The notes: generated from the sequence alone by a model not told the origin. Shown: positions 47,841-58,186, counted from the stretch's first letter. The stretch: DNA of 64,000 nt from a bacterium (GCA_029551285.1 JAKPFT010000062.1:18017-82016); one strand, 5' to 3'. Program-made: numbers and translations.

Positions 47841-48453
47841 TCAGTCTGGCCATCAGCCTTTTGCTCTTAACCCCGGGGGAAGTTTCCACGCCGGAGGCGA
47901 CGTCAATGGCATACGGTTTGAACTCACTCAGCAGACGGAAAACATTCCCCGGTTTAATCCCGCCAGCCAGAAAAATCCTCTCCCAGTCCCAGGCAAGAAC
48001 AGTTTTTCTGAGAAACTCCAGGTCAAGCATCCTGCCGGTGCCGCCAGCCATCACCGGTGAGAAACTGTCCAGAAGGAAAAAATCAGCCGGGTATCTGTAA
48101 ATGTTCTCAAGGTCGTGAGGCTGACCGACGCGAATGGCTTTAATAATCATGGTTTGAGGAAACATCTCCTTCAGTTTGGCCACAGTTTCCGGTCCTTCCT
48201 TCCCATGCAACTGAATTCCATCAAGCCTCAGATTTACTGCTGCATCTTTTATGAGAGAAAGGTCGGCGTCAACAAAAACGCCTACTGTCCTGGCCGTAAG
48301 CCTCAAGCCGGTTATTAGCGTTTTAGCCTGCCCGGGGCTCAGATAACGGGGACTGCTCGGCCAAAAATTGAAGCCGACAAAGTCAATACCCAGAGCGAGA
48401 GCCTCTTTTAGGTCCTGCCGTCTTGTGAAACCGCAGATTTTGATGCGAATCAT
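47794..48453 (-). CDS. trpF: phosphoribosylanthranilate isomerase
   Basis: [80 protein letters not shown]. Confidence 0.94.
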   Translation of the reverse strand: MIRIKICGFTRRQDLKEALALGIDFVGFNFWPSSPRYLSPGQAKTLITGLRLTARTVGVFVDADLSLIKDAAVNLRLDGIQLHGKEGPETVAKLKEMFPQTMIIKAIRVGQPHDLENIYRYPADFFLLDSFSPVMAGGTGRMLDLEFLRKTVLAWDWERIFLAGGIKPGNVFRLLSEFKPYAIDVASGVETSPGVKSKRLMARLIDEVRRVESNESKDG

Positions 48454-49793
48454 TCCACTGCTGGAAGCTGGCGCAGTGCCTCTTCAATCTTCTCCCGGGG
48501 ATAGGCGTAATCCTGCAACTGACCCCGGAAATAACTATCGTAGGCGGACAGGTCCAGGAGTCCGTGCCCTGAGTAATTAAACACTATTACCTTGTCCTTT
48601 TCAGCCTTTTGAGCCTCATCAATAGCCGCCTTGATGGCGTGAGAAGTTTCTGGTGCCGGCAGAAATCCTTCTGTTCTGGCGAAGAGCAGGGCGGCCTGAA
48701 AACACTCTGTCTGGTGATAGGCTACCGCTTCAATCAATCCCAGGTCCAGAAGGTGGGAAACGATGGGAGCGGCTCCGTGGTAACGGAGTCCACCTGCATG
48801 AATGCCTGGCGGAATGAAGCCGTGGCCCAGCGTAAACATTTTCAGTAGCGGTGTCGTGCCGGCCGTATCGCCGAAGTCGTACTTATAAAGTCCTCTGGTC
48901 AGGGTGGGACACGACTGCGGTTCCACCGCCAGGAAACGAATTTTCTCACCATCAAGTTTTCTCGGAATAAAGGGAAGAATGAGGCCAGCAAAATTACTTC
49001 CTCCGCCCACACAGCCAATGAGGACATCCGGTTTTTCCCCGATGGAGGCAAGTTGTTTTTCTGTCTCCAGACCGATGACTGTCTGGTGCATCAGAACATG
49101 GTTCAGGACGCTGCCCAGGGAATACTTGGTGTCATCGTGTGTGGCTGCATCCTCAATGGCTTCGGAAATGGCAATGCCCAGGCTGCCGGGACAGTCCGGA
49201 TTTTCCTGCCTGACCTTGCGTCCGAAGTTCGTCTTGTCCGAAGGGGAAGGGTACATCTCCGCACCCCAGGATTGGCACAGGAGTCTGCGGTATGGTTTCT
49301 GTTCGTAGGAAACCTTAACCATGTAAATGGTGCAGGCCACACCAAACATCTTGCAGGCAAAAGCCAGAGCGCTGCCCCACTGACCGGCCCCGGTTTCTGT
49401 AGTAATTCGTTTAACCCCTTCTTTTTTATTGTAGTAAACCTGGGCAATGGCTGTATTGGGCTTGTGAGAACCAGGCGGAGAAAAGGATTCATTCTTGTAA
49501 TAAATCCGGGCCCTGGTCCCTAATGCCTTCTCCAGATTGATGGCCCGGTGCAGCGGTGTCGGCCGGTAAAGGGAGAGGACCTCCCTGACTTCTTCCGGGA
49601 TTTCCACCCACCTGTCTTGAGAGACCTCCTGTTCAATCAGGCCCATCGGAAAGATGGGAGCCAGGTCCTCCGGGCTAATTGGCTTTTTGGTGTCAGGCCT
49701 GATGGGCGGCGGTAATGGCCTGGGCAAATCTGCCTGGACGTTATACCAGGCTTTTGGCAGCCCTTCTTCTGAAAGAAGGATTTTTCTTTCCAT
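48450..49793 (-). CDS. tryptophan synthase beta subunit-like, TrpB2 type
   Basis: [97 protein letters not shown]. Start refined from 49838. Confidence 0.92.
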   Translation of the reverse strand: MERKILLSEEGLPKAWYNVQADLPRPLPPPIRPDTKKPISPEDLAPIFPMGLIEQEVSQDRWVEIPEEVREVLSLYRPTPLHRAINLEKALGTRARIYYKNESFSPPGSHKPNTAIAQVYYNKKEGVKRITTETGAGQWGSALAFACKMFGVACTIYMVKVSYEQKPYRRLLCQSWGAEMYPSPSDKTNFGRKVRQENPDCPGSLGIAISEAIEDAATHDDTKYSLGSVLNHVLMHQTVIGLETEKQLASIGEKPDVLIGCVGGGSNFAGLILPFIPRKLDGEKIRFLAVEPQSCPTLTRGLYKYDFGDTAGTTPLLKMFTLGHGFIPPGIHAGGLRYHGAAPIVSHLLDLGLIEAVAYHQTECFQAALLFARTEGFLPAPETSHAIKAAIDEAQKAEKDKVIVFNYSGHGLLDLSAYDSYFRGQLQDYAYPREKIEEALRQLPAVE

Positions 49794-49813
49794 GCGGTCT
49801 CCTTTGGCCATGA

Positions 49814-50614
49814 TTAGTGGCCGGTTTCTTGCTGGCAAAAGCTGAGCAGATTTCTTAATTTCTTTCCCGGGTTTGCACCACGCAGCAGGCTGGTTCCGAC
49901 CAGTGCACCCCGGAAGCCTGCTTTTTGAAGTTGCTGGAGTTCTGCACCGTCTTTGATGCCGCTTTCACTGACAACCGGAATTTTATCGCAGTTTATTTCC
50001 TTTATCAAGCGGAAACTTGTGCCAAGGTCTGTCTTCAGGGTTTTCAAGTCTCTATTGTTGACGCCAAGTATTACGCCGCTACGGCAGGCCAGCGGTAAAA
50101 CGGATTTGAGCTGGTGGTTGTCGTGCACCTCCAGGAGAGCCTCCATGCCCAGGCTCAGGGCGTCAGCCAGGAGACTCTTGAGCTTTTCTTCCGAGAGGAG
50201 CCGGACTATCAGCAGCACAAGGTCAGCACCGTAGACGCGGCTCTGCACAATCTGGTAAGGGTCAACTAAAAAATCCTTCCGAAGAATGGGAATGGTTGTT
50301 GCCTCCCGCACCTTTCTTAAATCCTCCAGGGAACCATGAAAGAAATACGGACACGTCAGCACGGAAATTGCACAGGCTCCATTTTTTTCATAACTTTTAG
50401 CCAGAACCGCGGGCCGGTAACTCCGGCGCAGCAGTCCGGCTGAGGGAGACGCCTTCTTGACTTCGGCAATCAGGCTAAACCGGTTCTGGCGCAAACTTCT
50501 GGACAGGCTTCTCACAGGTGGACCGGGAAGTCTGCTTTTGAGTTCTTCCAGGGGTTCTTGTTTCTTCTGCTGCTCAAGAAGGTCTCTGACCCGGTTTAGA
50601 ATTGTCTCGGTCAT
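49814..50614 (-). CDS. trpC: indole-3-glycerol phosphate synthase
   Basis: [95 protein letters not shown]. Start refined from 50689. Confidence 0.95.
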   Translation of the reverse strand: MTETILNRVRDLLEQQKKQEPLEELKSRLPGPPVRSLSRSLRQNRFSLIAEVKKASPSAGLLRRSYRPAVLAKSYEKNGACAISVLTCPYFFHGSLEDLRKVREATTIPILRKDFLVDPYQIVQSRVYGADLVLLIVRLLSEEKLKSLLADALSLGMEALLEVHDNHQLKSVLPLACRSGVILGVNNRDLKTLKTDLGTSFRLIKEINCDKIPVVSESGIKDGAELQQLQKAGFRGALVGTSLLRGANPGKKLRNLLSFCQQETGH

Positions 50615-51228
50615 GGGCTGGTTAGCTTCTGGAGAAACCTTTCCGCCAGCGGTCGTTGTTCGGGAAACCTCTCGGCCACAGATTTCCACTGGGCAATGGC
50701 TTCTTCCTTCTGTCCCAGGGCCATGAGAACGTGGGCCCTGGTGCTGGCCACATAGAATGGATGCGGGAATTTTTCCGCCATTTCCAAATACTTGAGCGCC
50801 TGCGGCAACTTTCCTTCACGGTACCAGAGCCAGCCTAATTCCCAGTAAAGCCGATAATTTTCGCGGTGGTAACTGATTCCTTCTTCAAGAAACTTGACGG
50901 CTTTGTTCAGGAATTCATCCTTCTGTTTCGGATATGCCGGAGCCAGTCCGTTGACCAGAAACCAGGCTCCTGTCGCCCAGGCATCCAGGTCTTCCGGGTC
51001 AACCCGGGAAAGTAAGAAAAAAAGAGGAAAGATTTTCCTGTACTCACCGGCGTGCCAGAACTCGTCAATCCGAATTCTTATTAGATTTGTGATGGCCTCG
51101 TGAAAATCAGGTAAGAGACAGAGTTGAAGACCGATGTGTTCCCGCTGAAGAGTCGGCTCCGGTTCCTGGCTGCTGGCGGAGCCCGTGGCCACCCATAACA
51201 GGAAAGCGAGACACAGAATTTTCTTCAT
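50611..51228 (-). CDS. exported TPR-like protein embedded in the trp operon
   Basis: Signal peptide MKKILCLAFLLWVATGSASSQ; LYWELGWLWYREGKLPQALKYLEMAEKFPHPFYVASTRAHVLMALGQKEEAIAQWKSVAERFP. ATGA-type overlap with trpD and trpC. Confidence 0.8.
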   Translation of the reverse strand: MKKILCLAFLLWVATGSASSQEPEPTLQREHIGLQLCLLPDFHEAITNLIRIRIDEFWHAGEYRKIFPLFFLLSRVDPEDLDAWATGAWFLVNGLAPAYPKQKDEFLNKAVKFLEEGISYHRENYRLYWELGWLWYREGKLPQALKYLEMAEKFPHPFYVASTRAHVLMALGQKEEAIAQWKSVAERFPEQRPLAERFLQKLTSP

Positions 51229-52238
51229 GATGCGAGAAACTCCAGGACTTTTTGAAACTTAGTCCAGGCGATTCCTTTATCCAGTACCTGGCTTACCTGA
51301 GCCACTCCTTCCGGAAATGACTTTACCCGACCGCAGGCCCGCAGAACCGCGGCCGCATTAGCACAAACAATATCTCTACAGGGACCCCGCTGCCGGCCGG
51401 TCAGTATCTCTTTAATGAGCAGGGCATTTTCCACGGCCTGGCTGCCCTTAAGGTCCTCCCTGCGGCATCGTTTCAGGCCGAAACTCTGCGGATAGACTTC
51501 TGTTTCCATAACGCGGTCACGTCTCACTTCCACAAGAAAAGTCTTTCCCGTTAGGGTGATTTCGTCCAGGCCATCCTCGCCGCAGAAAACATATCCCCGG
51601 ATACCCAGTTTCTGAAAGACCCTGGGGATGATGCGAAGAAGGTGATAATCACCCACGCCCATAATCTGAACATTGGCACCGGCGGGATTACACAGAGGAC
51701 CAAGGATATTGAAAATAGTCCGCAAGCCCAATTCTTTTCTCACCGCGGCCACATTTTTCATTGCCTGATGATAAACCGGGGCGAACAGGAAGGCAAATCC
51801 AAAGCGGGTTAGAACTTCGGCCGTCTTTTCCGGGCTGGCCTGAAGGGGATAACCCAGTGCTTCCAGCACATCAGCGCTGCCGCACTGACTGGAGACGGCG
51901 CGGTTGCCGTGCTTGGCTACGGTCAGACCGCAGCCGGAAAGGGCGATAGCGGCGGCAGTGGAAATGTTGAAACTTCTGGAGCCATCGCCGCCAGTGCCAC
52001 AGGTATCAACAATCAGGGAAGAGGGAATGGTAATTTTCAGGGCTTTTTCCCGGAGCAATCTGGCGGCGCCCACAATTTCTGACGGTTGCTCTCCCTTAGC
52101 GCACAGCAAGGCCAAGAAGGCTGCAGCCTGAACCGGTGAGACGGTACCTTCCATCAAGGATTGAAACACCTGATAGCTCTGTTTTTCCGTCAGGTGGTGA
52201 TTAGCCAGTAATGATTTTAGCACTTCTGCCATGTTCAT
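51225..52238 (-). CDS. trpD: anthranilate phosphoribosyltransferase
   Basis: ALLCAKGEQPSEIVGAARLLREKA, DTCGTGGDGSRSFNISTAAAIALSGCGLTVAKHGNRAVSSQCGSADVLEALG, FNILGPLCNPAGA. Confidence 0.96.
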   Translation of the reverse strand: MNMAEVLKSLLANHHLTEKQSYQVFQSLMEGTVSPVQAAAFLALLCAKGEQPSEIVGAARLLREKALKITIPSSLIVDTCGTGGDGSRSFNISTAAAIALSGCGLTVAKHGNRAVSSQCGSADVLEALGYPLQASPEKTAEVLTRFGFAFLFAPVYHQAMKNVAAVRKELGLRTIFNILGPLCNPAGANVQIMGVGDYHLLRIIPRVFQKLGIRGYVFCGEDGLDEITLTGKTFLVEVRRDRVMETEVYPQSFGLKRCRREDLKGSQAVENALLIKEILTGRQRGPCRDIVCANAAAVLRACGRVKSFPEGVAQVSQVLDKGIAWTKFQKVLEFLAS

Positions 52239-52396
52239 TTTTCCTCCAGGAAAGTTAGTGTCAGAAGAGCCGAATAAGGATGGTCGTCACCAGCTGAGAA
52301 AATGCCGCAGAAAATTCTTCCGTACTTTGAGAGATACGAAAGTTCTTCCTTTCACCGTATTGCTCCCCGAAGGTGATTTCCTCACCTGTTACTATG

Positions 52397-52425
52397 AGTT
52401 TAAAATACAACTTTTTTCCTGTCAA
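52397..52425 (-). promoter_or_regulatory. Putative promoter of the trp run
   Basis: Minus strand TTGACA (52425-52420), 17-nt spacer, TAAACT (52402-52397). Confidence 0.55.
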
Positions 52426-52655
52426 GTTCGGTCCTTTTTAACTGAAATTGTAGCCCGAAAAATCTGGCCAGTTCTATTGCGGGGCTGGCTTTACTGGTCT
52501 CTTCTGGCCAGACTTCACCAGCCATACTGCTAACCCATTTCCGTTGTTGACGCCTTATGCTTTCTCAGTTTCCTGAAAACTCAGCCGATAGTGAAAGTTT
52601 TTACCGCCCCTGGCAGTTCAATCAATGGCAACACCGGATCAAAAGAAGTAAAATA

Positions 52656-53417
52656 ATGGGTATGGACGGGAATTTGAAAAACGGGCTTCTGGCAGCCATA
52701 GATATTGGCAACTCCACAGTAAAGTGTGGTTTCTACCAGGGCAGGCGGCTGATGGGTGTCATTCAGCAACCAACCGAAAAAGCCAGAATTCGTCTGCGCC
52801 TGCCCGGACCGGTGGATCAGCTGAGACGAGTTGGCATCGCTTCAGTGGTTCCCGAAGCTACCGTATCTATTATGAGGCAACTTTCTTCCCTGCCGGTGGA
52901 ACTCATCACCGTGAGAAAATGTAATGTGAAACTGCGAGTGAAGAATCCAGCCAGGGTAGGTGTGGACCGGGTGCTGAACATTAAGGCTGCCTACCAGAGA
53001 GCAGGCAGGAGTTGTCTGGTGATTGACATTGGAACTGCGGTCACAATTGACCTTTGTTCAGACTCCGGTGAGTTTCTGGGTGGGGTAATTATGCCGGGGC
53101 CGAAGCTCTGGGCAGGTAGTCTGGCCAGGACCGCCTTACTTCCTGAGGTGATTGATATAGCGGCCGGGGCAATACCGGGGAAGGAAACAAGAGAAGCCAT
53201 CCAGGCTGGTTTATTCTGGGGAACAATTGGAGGCATTGAGAAAATTGTTGGCAGGATGCGCCAGAGCCATTCAGGAGAAGCAATTTATCTCACAGGCGGG
53301 GCTGCTTCTTTCTTCAGAAAACGGTTCAGTTTTCCGTGCTCTTATTGTCCCTATCTGGTCCTGGAAGGGATTGTTCAGGTTTTGAGGGAAAATGAAAGAG
53401 AAAATACTGCCTCCTGA
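52656..53417 (+). CDS. coaX: type III pantothenate kinase
   Basis: LLAAIDIGNSTVKCGFYQG, VGVDRVLNIKAAYQRAGRSCLVIDIGTAVTIDLCSDSGEFLGGVIMPG. Start refined from 52557. Confidence 0.92.
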   Translation: MGMDGNLKNGLLAAIDIGNSTVKCGFYQGRRLMGVIQQPTEKARIRLRLPGPVDQLRRVGIASVVPEATVSIMRQLSSLPVELITVRKCNVKLRVKNPARVGVDRVLNIKAAYQRAGRSCLVIDIGTAVTIDLCSDSGEFLGGVIMPGPKLWAGSLARTALLPEVIDIAAGAIPGKETREAIQAGLFWGTIGGIEKIVGRMRQSHSGEAIYLTGGAASFFRKRFSFPCSYCPYLVLEGIVQVLRENERENTAS

Positions 53418-53982
53418 CCAGATTTTCTGGCTGGAAGGTATAGTGGTTCACTTTTACCACCGGGTTGACTCTACCATGAATGTGGCCAGAGCTCTTGCCA
53501 GGACCGGTTGGCGGGGTATTGTCCTGGCCGGGGAACAATCTTCAGGCCGCGGCAGGTACGGACGGCGATGGCACTCCTTTCTAGGAGGTCTCTATGCTTC
53601 CTGGATTTTTCCGGTGACTGAGTCTCATTACTTAATGACGGTGACGACGGCCTGCCTTCTGAATCTTATGAGCGCAATAGGGGTGGAAGGTTGCCAGGTG
53701 AAGTGGCCGAATGATATAATCTGCAAGGGTAAAAAAATCGCCGGTATTCTCATTGAACAGACAGGCTTTTGCTCCATTGTTGGCGTGGGGATTAATGTGA
53801 ATAACAGAGTGAGTAACTTCTTGACCGGGGCAGTTTCGGTAGTGGAAGTAACAGGAAAAGAGTTACCACTGGTGGACGTGCTCAGAGAAATGGTGATTGT
53901 CCACAGAACCCTCTTTGGGCAAACCCTTGACAAAAAGGAAGGCTTCCTTACCTGGAGGGGTGGACTTCTGAAAAATGAATGA
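53392..53982 (+). CDS. birA: biotin--protein ligase, catalytic domain only
   Basis: VDSTMNVARALARTGWRGIVLAGEQSSGRGRYGRRWHSFLGGLYASWIFP, VKWPNDIICKGKKIAGILIEQTG, VGVGINVNN. Confidence 0.9.
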   Translation: MKEKILPPDQIFWLEGIVVHFYHRVDSTMNVARALARTGWRGIVLAGEQSSGRGRYGRRWHSFLGGLYASWIFPVTESHYLMTVTTACLLNLMSAIGVEGCQVKWPNDIICKGKKIAGILIEQTGFCSIVGVGINVNNRVSNFLTGAVSVVEVTGKELPLVDVLREMVIVHRTLFGQTLDKKEGFLTWRGGLLKNE

Positions 53983-55312
53983 ATCTGACTGGGGCAGGTT
54001 GATTCTGGCCGCGTTCCTGCTGTTTCTCTCCGCTTTTTTCTCAGCCAGCGAAGCTGCGCTTATTTCTCTGGGAACATACCACCGGCGCAAGTTCCGGGAA
54101 AAATGGAAAGCAGGTGTACTGGACTTCTGGTTTGAACACCCGCGAACAGTTTTGATCACCATCCTGGCCGGTAACAATATTGTCAATGTGGCGCTCTCTG
54201 TTATCATGGCTGACCTGTCTTACCGCTGGTTTCACCGCATGTATCTGGCAGCCCTGGTGGGTGTCGTCACTTTTTTCATTGTGGTTTTTGGGGAGATCAT
54301 GCCCAAAACGATAGCGAAAAGACATGCGGAACAGATGGCGCCGCTGCTGATAGTTCCATTGCGTTGGTTCTGTTTTCTGCTACTGCCGGTGGCAAAACTC
54401 TTTCTCTTCACTTCAGACTTTTTCCTTTCGGCCTTTGGTCTGAGGTCGGAGTCCATCCTGCCGGTACTTACCGAGGAAGACCTGAAAGCAATGATTGCCG
54501 CAGGGGAAGAAGAGGGTGTTATTAAGGAGGAAGAGCGAGAGATGATTCATTCCATTTTTAAAATTGGCGATACCATGGTAAGGGACATTATGACACCCCG
54601 GGTCAGTATTGTGGCTGTGGAGGAAACTGATAGCCTGGCGCACATTATGGAAGTGATCGTCAGGGAGGGATATTCCCGGCTACCTGTGTATCACGAGGAC
54701 CTTGACCATATCATCGGTATCGTCTATATAAAGGATGCCGTAGCCGCCAGTCTTTCTGCCCATGGAAAGGAAGGCTGTGTAGCCCGGGATATCATCAGGC
54801 CGCCCTTTTTTGTTCCGGAAACCAATACCGTTCAGGAGTTAATTCAGGAACTTCAACACCGGCATCAGCAGATGGCCATTGTCATTGATGAGTACGGAGG
54901 AACGGCTGGTCTGGTAACTATGGAGGACCTGCTGGAAGAAATCGTGGGCGAAATTGGGGATGAGTACAAAAAGGAAAAACCTGATGTTCAGAGCTTACCC
55001 GACGGTTCTTATCTGGTCAGGGGTGCTCTGGAGATAGAAAAGGCTAATGAACTGTTTAATCTGGGAGTCAGCGAGGATAAGGTGAAAACACTGGCAGGCT
55101 TTATCCTTGATTACTTTGGCCGCTTTCCCAGGCGGGGGGAACGTTTTCGCTGGCGATCTTATCATATCGTAATTCAGGAGGCGGACGATAAAGCCATCCA
55201 GTGGGTACGGCTGAGAAAGGTGAACCCTCTAACCGAGGAGAAATATGGGTCAGGAGGAAATTTACCACCAGAGACTGGAGAAAAGGGAACTTCTCCAGAA
55301 GCAGCGTCTTGA
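53975..55312 (+). CDS. CorC/HlyC family (CNNM DUF21 + CBS) transporter-like protein
   Basis: N-terminal TM domain with FFSASEAALISLG; GEIMPKTIAKRHAE; CBS pair MTPRVSIVAVEETDSLAHIMEVIVREGYSRLPVYHEDLDHIIGIVYIKD; VIDEYGGTAGLVTMEDLLEEIVGEIGDEY. Confidence 0.93.
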   Translation: MNESDWGRLILAAFLLFLSAFFSASEAALISLGTYHRRKFREKWKAGVLDFWFEHPRTVLITILAGNNIVNVALSVIMADLSYRWFHRMYLAALVGVVTFFIVVFGEIMPKTIAKRHAEQMAPLLIVPLRWFCFLLLPVAKLFLFTSDFFLSAFGLRSESILPVLTEEDLKAMIAAGEEEGVIKEEEREMIHSIFKIGDTMVRDIMTPRVSIVAVEETDSLAHIMEVIVREGYSRLPVYHEDLDHIIGIVYIKDAVAASLSAHGKEGCVARDIIRPPFFVPETNTVQELIQELQHRHQQMAIVIDEYGGTAGLVTMEDLLEEIVGEIGDEYKKEKPDVQSLPDGSYLVRGALEIEKANELFNLGVSEDKVKTLAGFILDYFGRFPRRGERFRWRSYHIVIQEADDKAIQWVRLRKVNPLTEEKYGSGGNLPPETGEKGTSPEAAS

Positions 55313-56669
55313 ACCTTACGGTCGGGCCTTCAAACGCAGCGTGACTGCTGAAATTTCAGAAGGACAGAAAGGGGTAAGTGCCGCTGGCCGGATAATGGCC
55401 TTCCGGCGTCACGGAAGGACCGCCTTTCTTGACCTCAGGGATGACTCCGGCAAGATCCAGTTGTACCTGAAACCAGAAACCCTGGATGCTGCCAGTGTCT
55501 TTTGCTATGAAAATCTGGATATCGGCGACATAATCGGTGTCCGGGGGGATACATTTAGAACCAGAACAGGTGAGTTAACGATTGCCGTCCAGTTTCTGAC
55601 TATTCTGGCCAAGTCCCTGCGACCACTTCCGGAGAAATGGCACGGTCTTAAGGATGTTGAAACCAGATTTCGCTACCGGGAACTTGACCTTATCATGAAC
55701 CGGGAGGTTAAAGATGTTTTTCGGAAACGGAGCCGTCTGCTGCAGTTGACCCGGGAGTTTCTGACCTCCCGGGGATTTCTTGAGGTTGAGACTCCAATGA
55801 TGCATCCCATTCCCGGAGGGGCCGAGGCCAGACCTTTTATCACGCACCATAATGCCCTTAACCTTGACCTTTATTTGCGGATTGCGCCGGAACTTTATCT
55901 GAAAAGATTGCTGGTGGGAGGTTTTGAAAAGGTTTTTGAAATCAACCGCTCCTTTCGCAATGAAGGTATCTCCCCGCTCCACAACCCTGAATTCACCATG
56001 CTGGAGGTGTACGAAGCTTTCAGTGATTGTTCCGGAATGATGGAGTTGACCGAAGAGCTTATTAGTTCTTGTGTGAAAGAACTTTCGGGCGGTGTGGAGA
56101 TTTCCTACCAGAATTCTGTGGTTAACCTGGCCAGGCCCTGGAAAAGGGTAAAGTGGGTGGAAACATTCGCTCAGTTAGGCCTTAACTGGCAGGATGAGCC
56201 TGCTGTAAGGCAAATGGCCAGAACCGTTAGCCCTGGAGAGGATGATTCCGGGAAGTCGTTGTTTGACTGCCTGGATGCAATTTTTAAGAAGTTAGTCCAG
56301 CCCGGGCTGATTGATCCCACCTTTGTCATAGAGTACCCACGACAGGTTTCCCCGCTGGCGAAGAGTCTGCCGGGCAATCTGGAAATGACGGAGCGTTTTG
56401 AATTATTTCTCGCCGGCCTTGAGGTGGCCAACGCTTACTCAGAACTGAATGACCCGGTGGAGCAGAAAGAGCGGTTTGAAGAGGAAGTGAAAACACAGCG
56501 GCCCGATCGACCTAAAGAGGTGGACTACGATTACATTACGGCCTTAGAGTATGGCCTGCCGCCAGCCGGAGGACTCGGTATTGGTATTGACCGGCTGGTA
56601 ATGTTGCTGACCGATAGCAGCTCCATCCGGGAAGTCATTCTCTTTCCTCTCCTGCGGCCAAAATCATGA
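55245..56669 (+). CDS. lysS: lysyl-tRNA synthetase (class II)
   Basis: AAGRIMAFRRHGRTAFLDLRDDSGKIQLYLK, LEVETPMMHPIPGGAEARPFITHHNALNLDLYLRIAPELYLKRLLVGGFEKVFEINRSFRNEGIS, GIGIDRLVMLLTDSSSIREVILFPLLRP. Confidence 0.97.
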   Translation: MGQEEIYHQRLEKRELLQKQRLEPYGRAFKRSVTAEISEGQKGVSAAGRIMAFRRHGRTAFLDLRDDSGKIQLYLKPETLDAASVFCYENLDIGDIIGVRGDTFRTRTGELTIAVQFLTILAKSLRPLPEKWHGLKDVETRFRYRELDLIMNREVKDVFRKRSRLLQLTREFLTSRGFLEVETPMMHPIPGGAEARPFITHHNALNLDLYLRIAPELYLKRLLVGGFEKVFEINRSFRNEGISPLHNPEFTMLEVYEAFSDCSGMMELTEELISSCVKELSGGVEISYQNSVVNLARPWKRVKWVETFAQLGLNWQDEPAVRQMARTVSPGEDDSGKSLFDCLDAIFKKLVQPGLIDPTFVIEYPRQVSPLAKSLPGNLEMTERFELFLAGLEVANAYSELNDPVEQKERFEEEVKTQRPDRPKEVDYDYITALEYGLPPAGGLGIGIDRLVMLLTDSSSIREVILFPLLRPKS

Positions 56670-58186
56670 GTTTCAGGAGCATTACCCGGGCAGCGGCTGT
56701 CATTGCCTTGACTACTGCTCTGGCACGTCTTCTGGGCCTTTTCCGGGAAGTTGTTTCCGCCAGGGCTTTTGGCACCACCGGGGTTTATGACGCCTTCCTG
56801 CTGGCTTTTATGATACCCAATTTCTTCCGGGGACTTCTGGCCGAGGGCGCTCTGAGTACAGCCTTTGTTCCGGTCTATACGGAGATTCTGACAGACCCCC
56901 AAAGAAAAGAGGAGAGAGCCCAGGTCGTAGCCATAAGTTTCACCTTCTCTCTGGTATTAACCTGCAGCCTTTACCTGCTGGTGCTCATAACTGTTCCACT
57001 TGTTCAGAGATTTCTCCATCCTGTTTCCAGATGGTTTCTAACGTTTTCGCTGCTGAGGTTTACCTTTCCTTACCTGATTTTTATTTCGCTGTCAGCCCTG
57101 GAGATGGGTGTCCTTAACTGTCACAAACATTTTTTTCTACCGGCAGCCAGTCCGATTCTGCTTGACTTAGTATGGATGGCGGCTATCCTGTGGCTTTGCC
57201 CGCTTCTGGGGGGAAGTCTGGAGCGGCAAATTCTGGGCCTGTGTGTGGCGGTGACCGCAGGCGGGGCTGCTCAGTTTCTTCTCCAGTTACCCGCCGTGAG
57301 AAGACGGGGAGTATCCTTTCGTTTTAATTTTAACTTCCGCCATCCGGCTCTTCTAAAAATGCGCCGTTTACTGGCACCGGTTATTATTGGCGTCGCGGTG
57401 GGCCCGATTAATCTGCTGGTGGACTATTCTTTAGCCAATTTTCTTTCGGGGGGGATGGTTTCCGCTCTCTGGTATGCCACGCGGCTTTACCAGTTGCCCC
57501 TTGGAATTTTTGCCATTTCTCTTTCCACCGCTGTGCTGCCTTGGCTGGCAGAACGGAGAGCCCAGAAAAACCTTATGGCTCTGAGACGAGAGTTGACTGG
57601 TTCTCTGTCTCTTGTTTGTGCTGTGCTGCTGCCCTGCACTATTGGACTGTTTCTTTTCCGGAAGGAGATTGTGGCTCTGCTTTTTCAGAGAGGGATGTTC
57701 AGCGCCTCCTCCGTGGAAATCACAGCCTTTGCCCTGGGCTTTTACAGTCTGGGACTGGTAGGATATGGCGCTGCTTCGGTGCTTACCCGCGGCTTTTACG
57801 CCTTCCAGGATACGCGAACTCCGGTGCTTGTTGGAGTTATCTCCATTGCGACTAACTTCTTCCTGGACATAATTTTAATGGGACCACTTCAGCACGGGGG
57901 CATTGCTTTGTCCACCAGCCTGGTTGGGTTCAGCAACTTTTTCTGTCTCTTTTTTCTTTTTCATCGCCAACACCTGCCTTTTGAATTCAGAAAGTTAGTC
58001 CTTTTACTCTGGCCCGTCCTCACGGCCAGTGGAGTCCTTTCAGGTTTATTGCTTTTGCTGAAGAAGTTTCTGGTCTTTCTCCCCTTGCCGGTTTTCCTGT
58101 CAGCCTGTATTATAGTAGCCAGTGCCGCTTACCTTCTGGTACTTTTTGTATCCGGGTATTTCCGTCGGGAACGCTTTTCAGGATGA
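56666..58186 (+). CDS. murJ: lipid II flippase MurJ (MviN)
   Basis: ALTTALARLLGLFREVVSARAFGTTGVYDAFLLAFMIPNFFRGLLAEGALSTAFVPVYTE; multi-TM. Confidence 0.95.
   Translation: MSFRSITRAAAVIALTTALARLLGLFREVVSARAFGTTGVYDAFLLAFMIPNFFRGLLAEGALSTAFVPVYTEILTDPQRKEERAQVVAISFTFSLVLTCSLYLLVLITVPLVQRFLHPVSRWFLTFSLLRFTFPYLIFISLSALEMGVLNCHKHFFLPAASPILLDLVWMAAILWLCPLLGGSLERQILGLCVAVTAGGAAQFLLQLPAVRRRGVSFRFNFNFRHPALLKMRRLLAPVIIGVAVGPINLLVDYSLANFLSGGMVSALWYATRLYQLPLGIFAISLSTAVLPWLAERRAQKNLMALRRELTGSLSLVCAVLLPCTIGLFLFRKEIVALLFQRGMFSASSVEITAFALGFYSLGLVGYGAASVLTRGFYAFQDTRTPVLVGVISIATNFFLDIILMGPLQHGGIALSTSLVGFSNFFCLFFLFHRQHLPFEFRKLVLLLWPVLTASGVLSGLLLLLKKFLVFLPLPVFLSACIIVASAAYLLVLFVSGYFRRERFSG

Noticed and set aside
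52231-52533. ORF 52231-52533 (+) as a trp regulator
   Set aside because: It spans the trp promoter and leader region, shows no recognisable fold, and has no plausible upstream SD.
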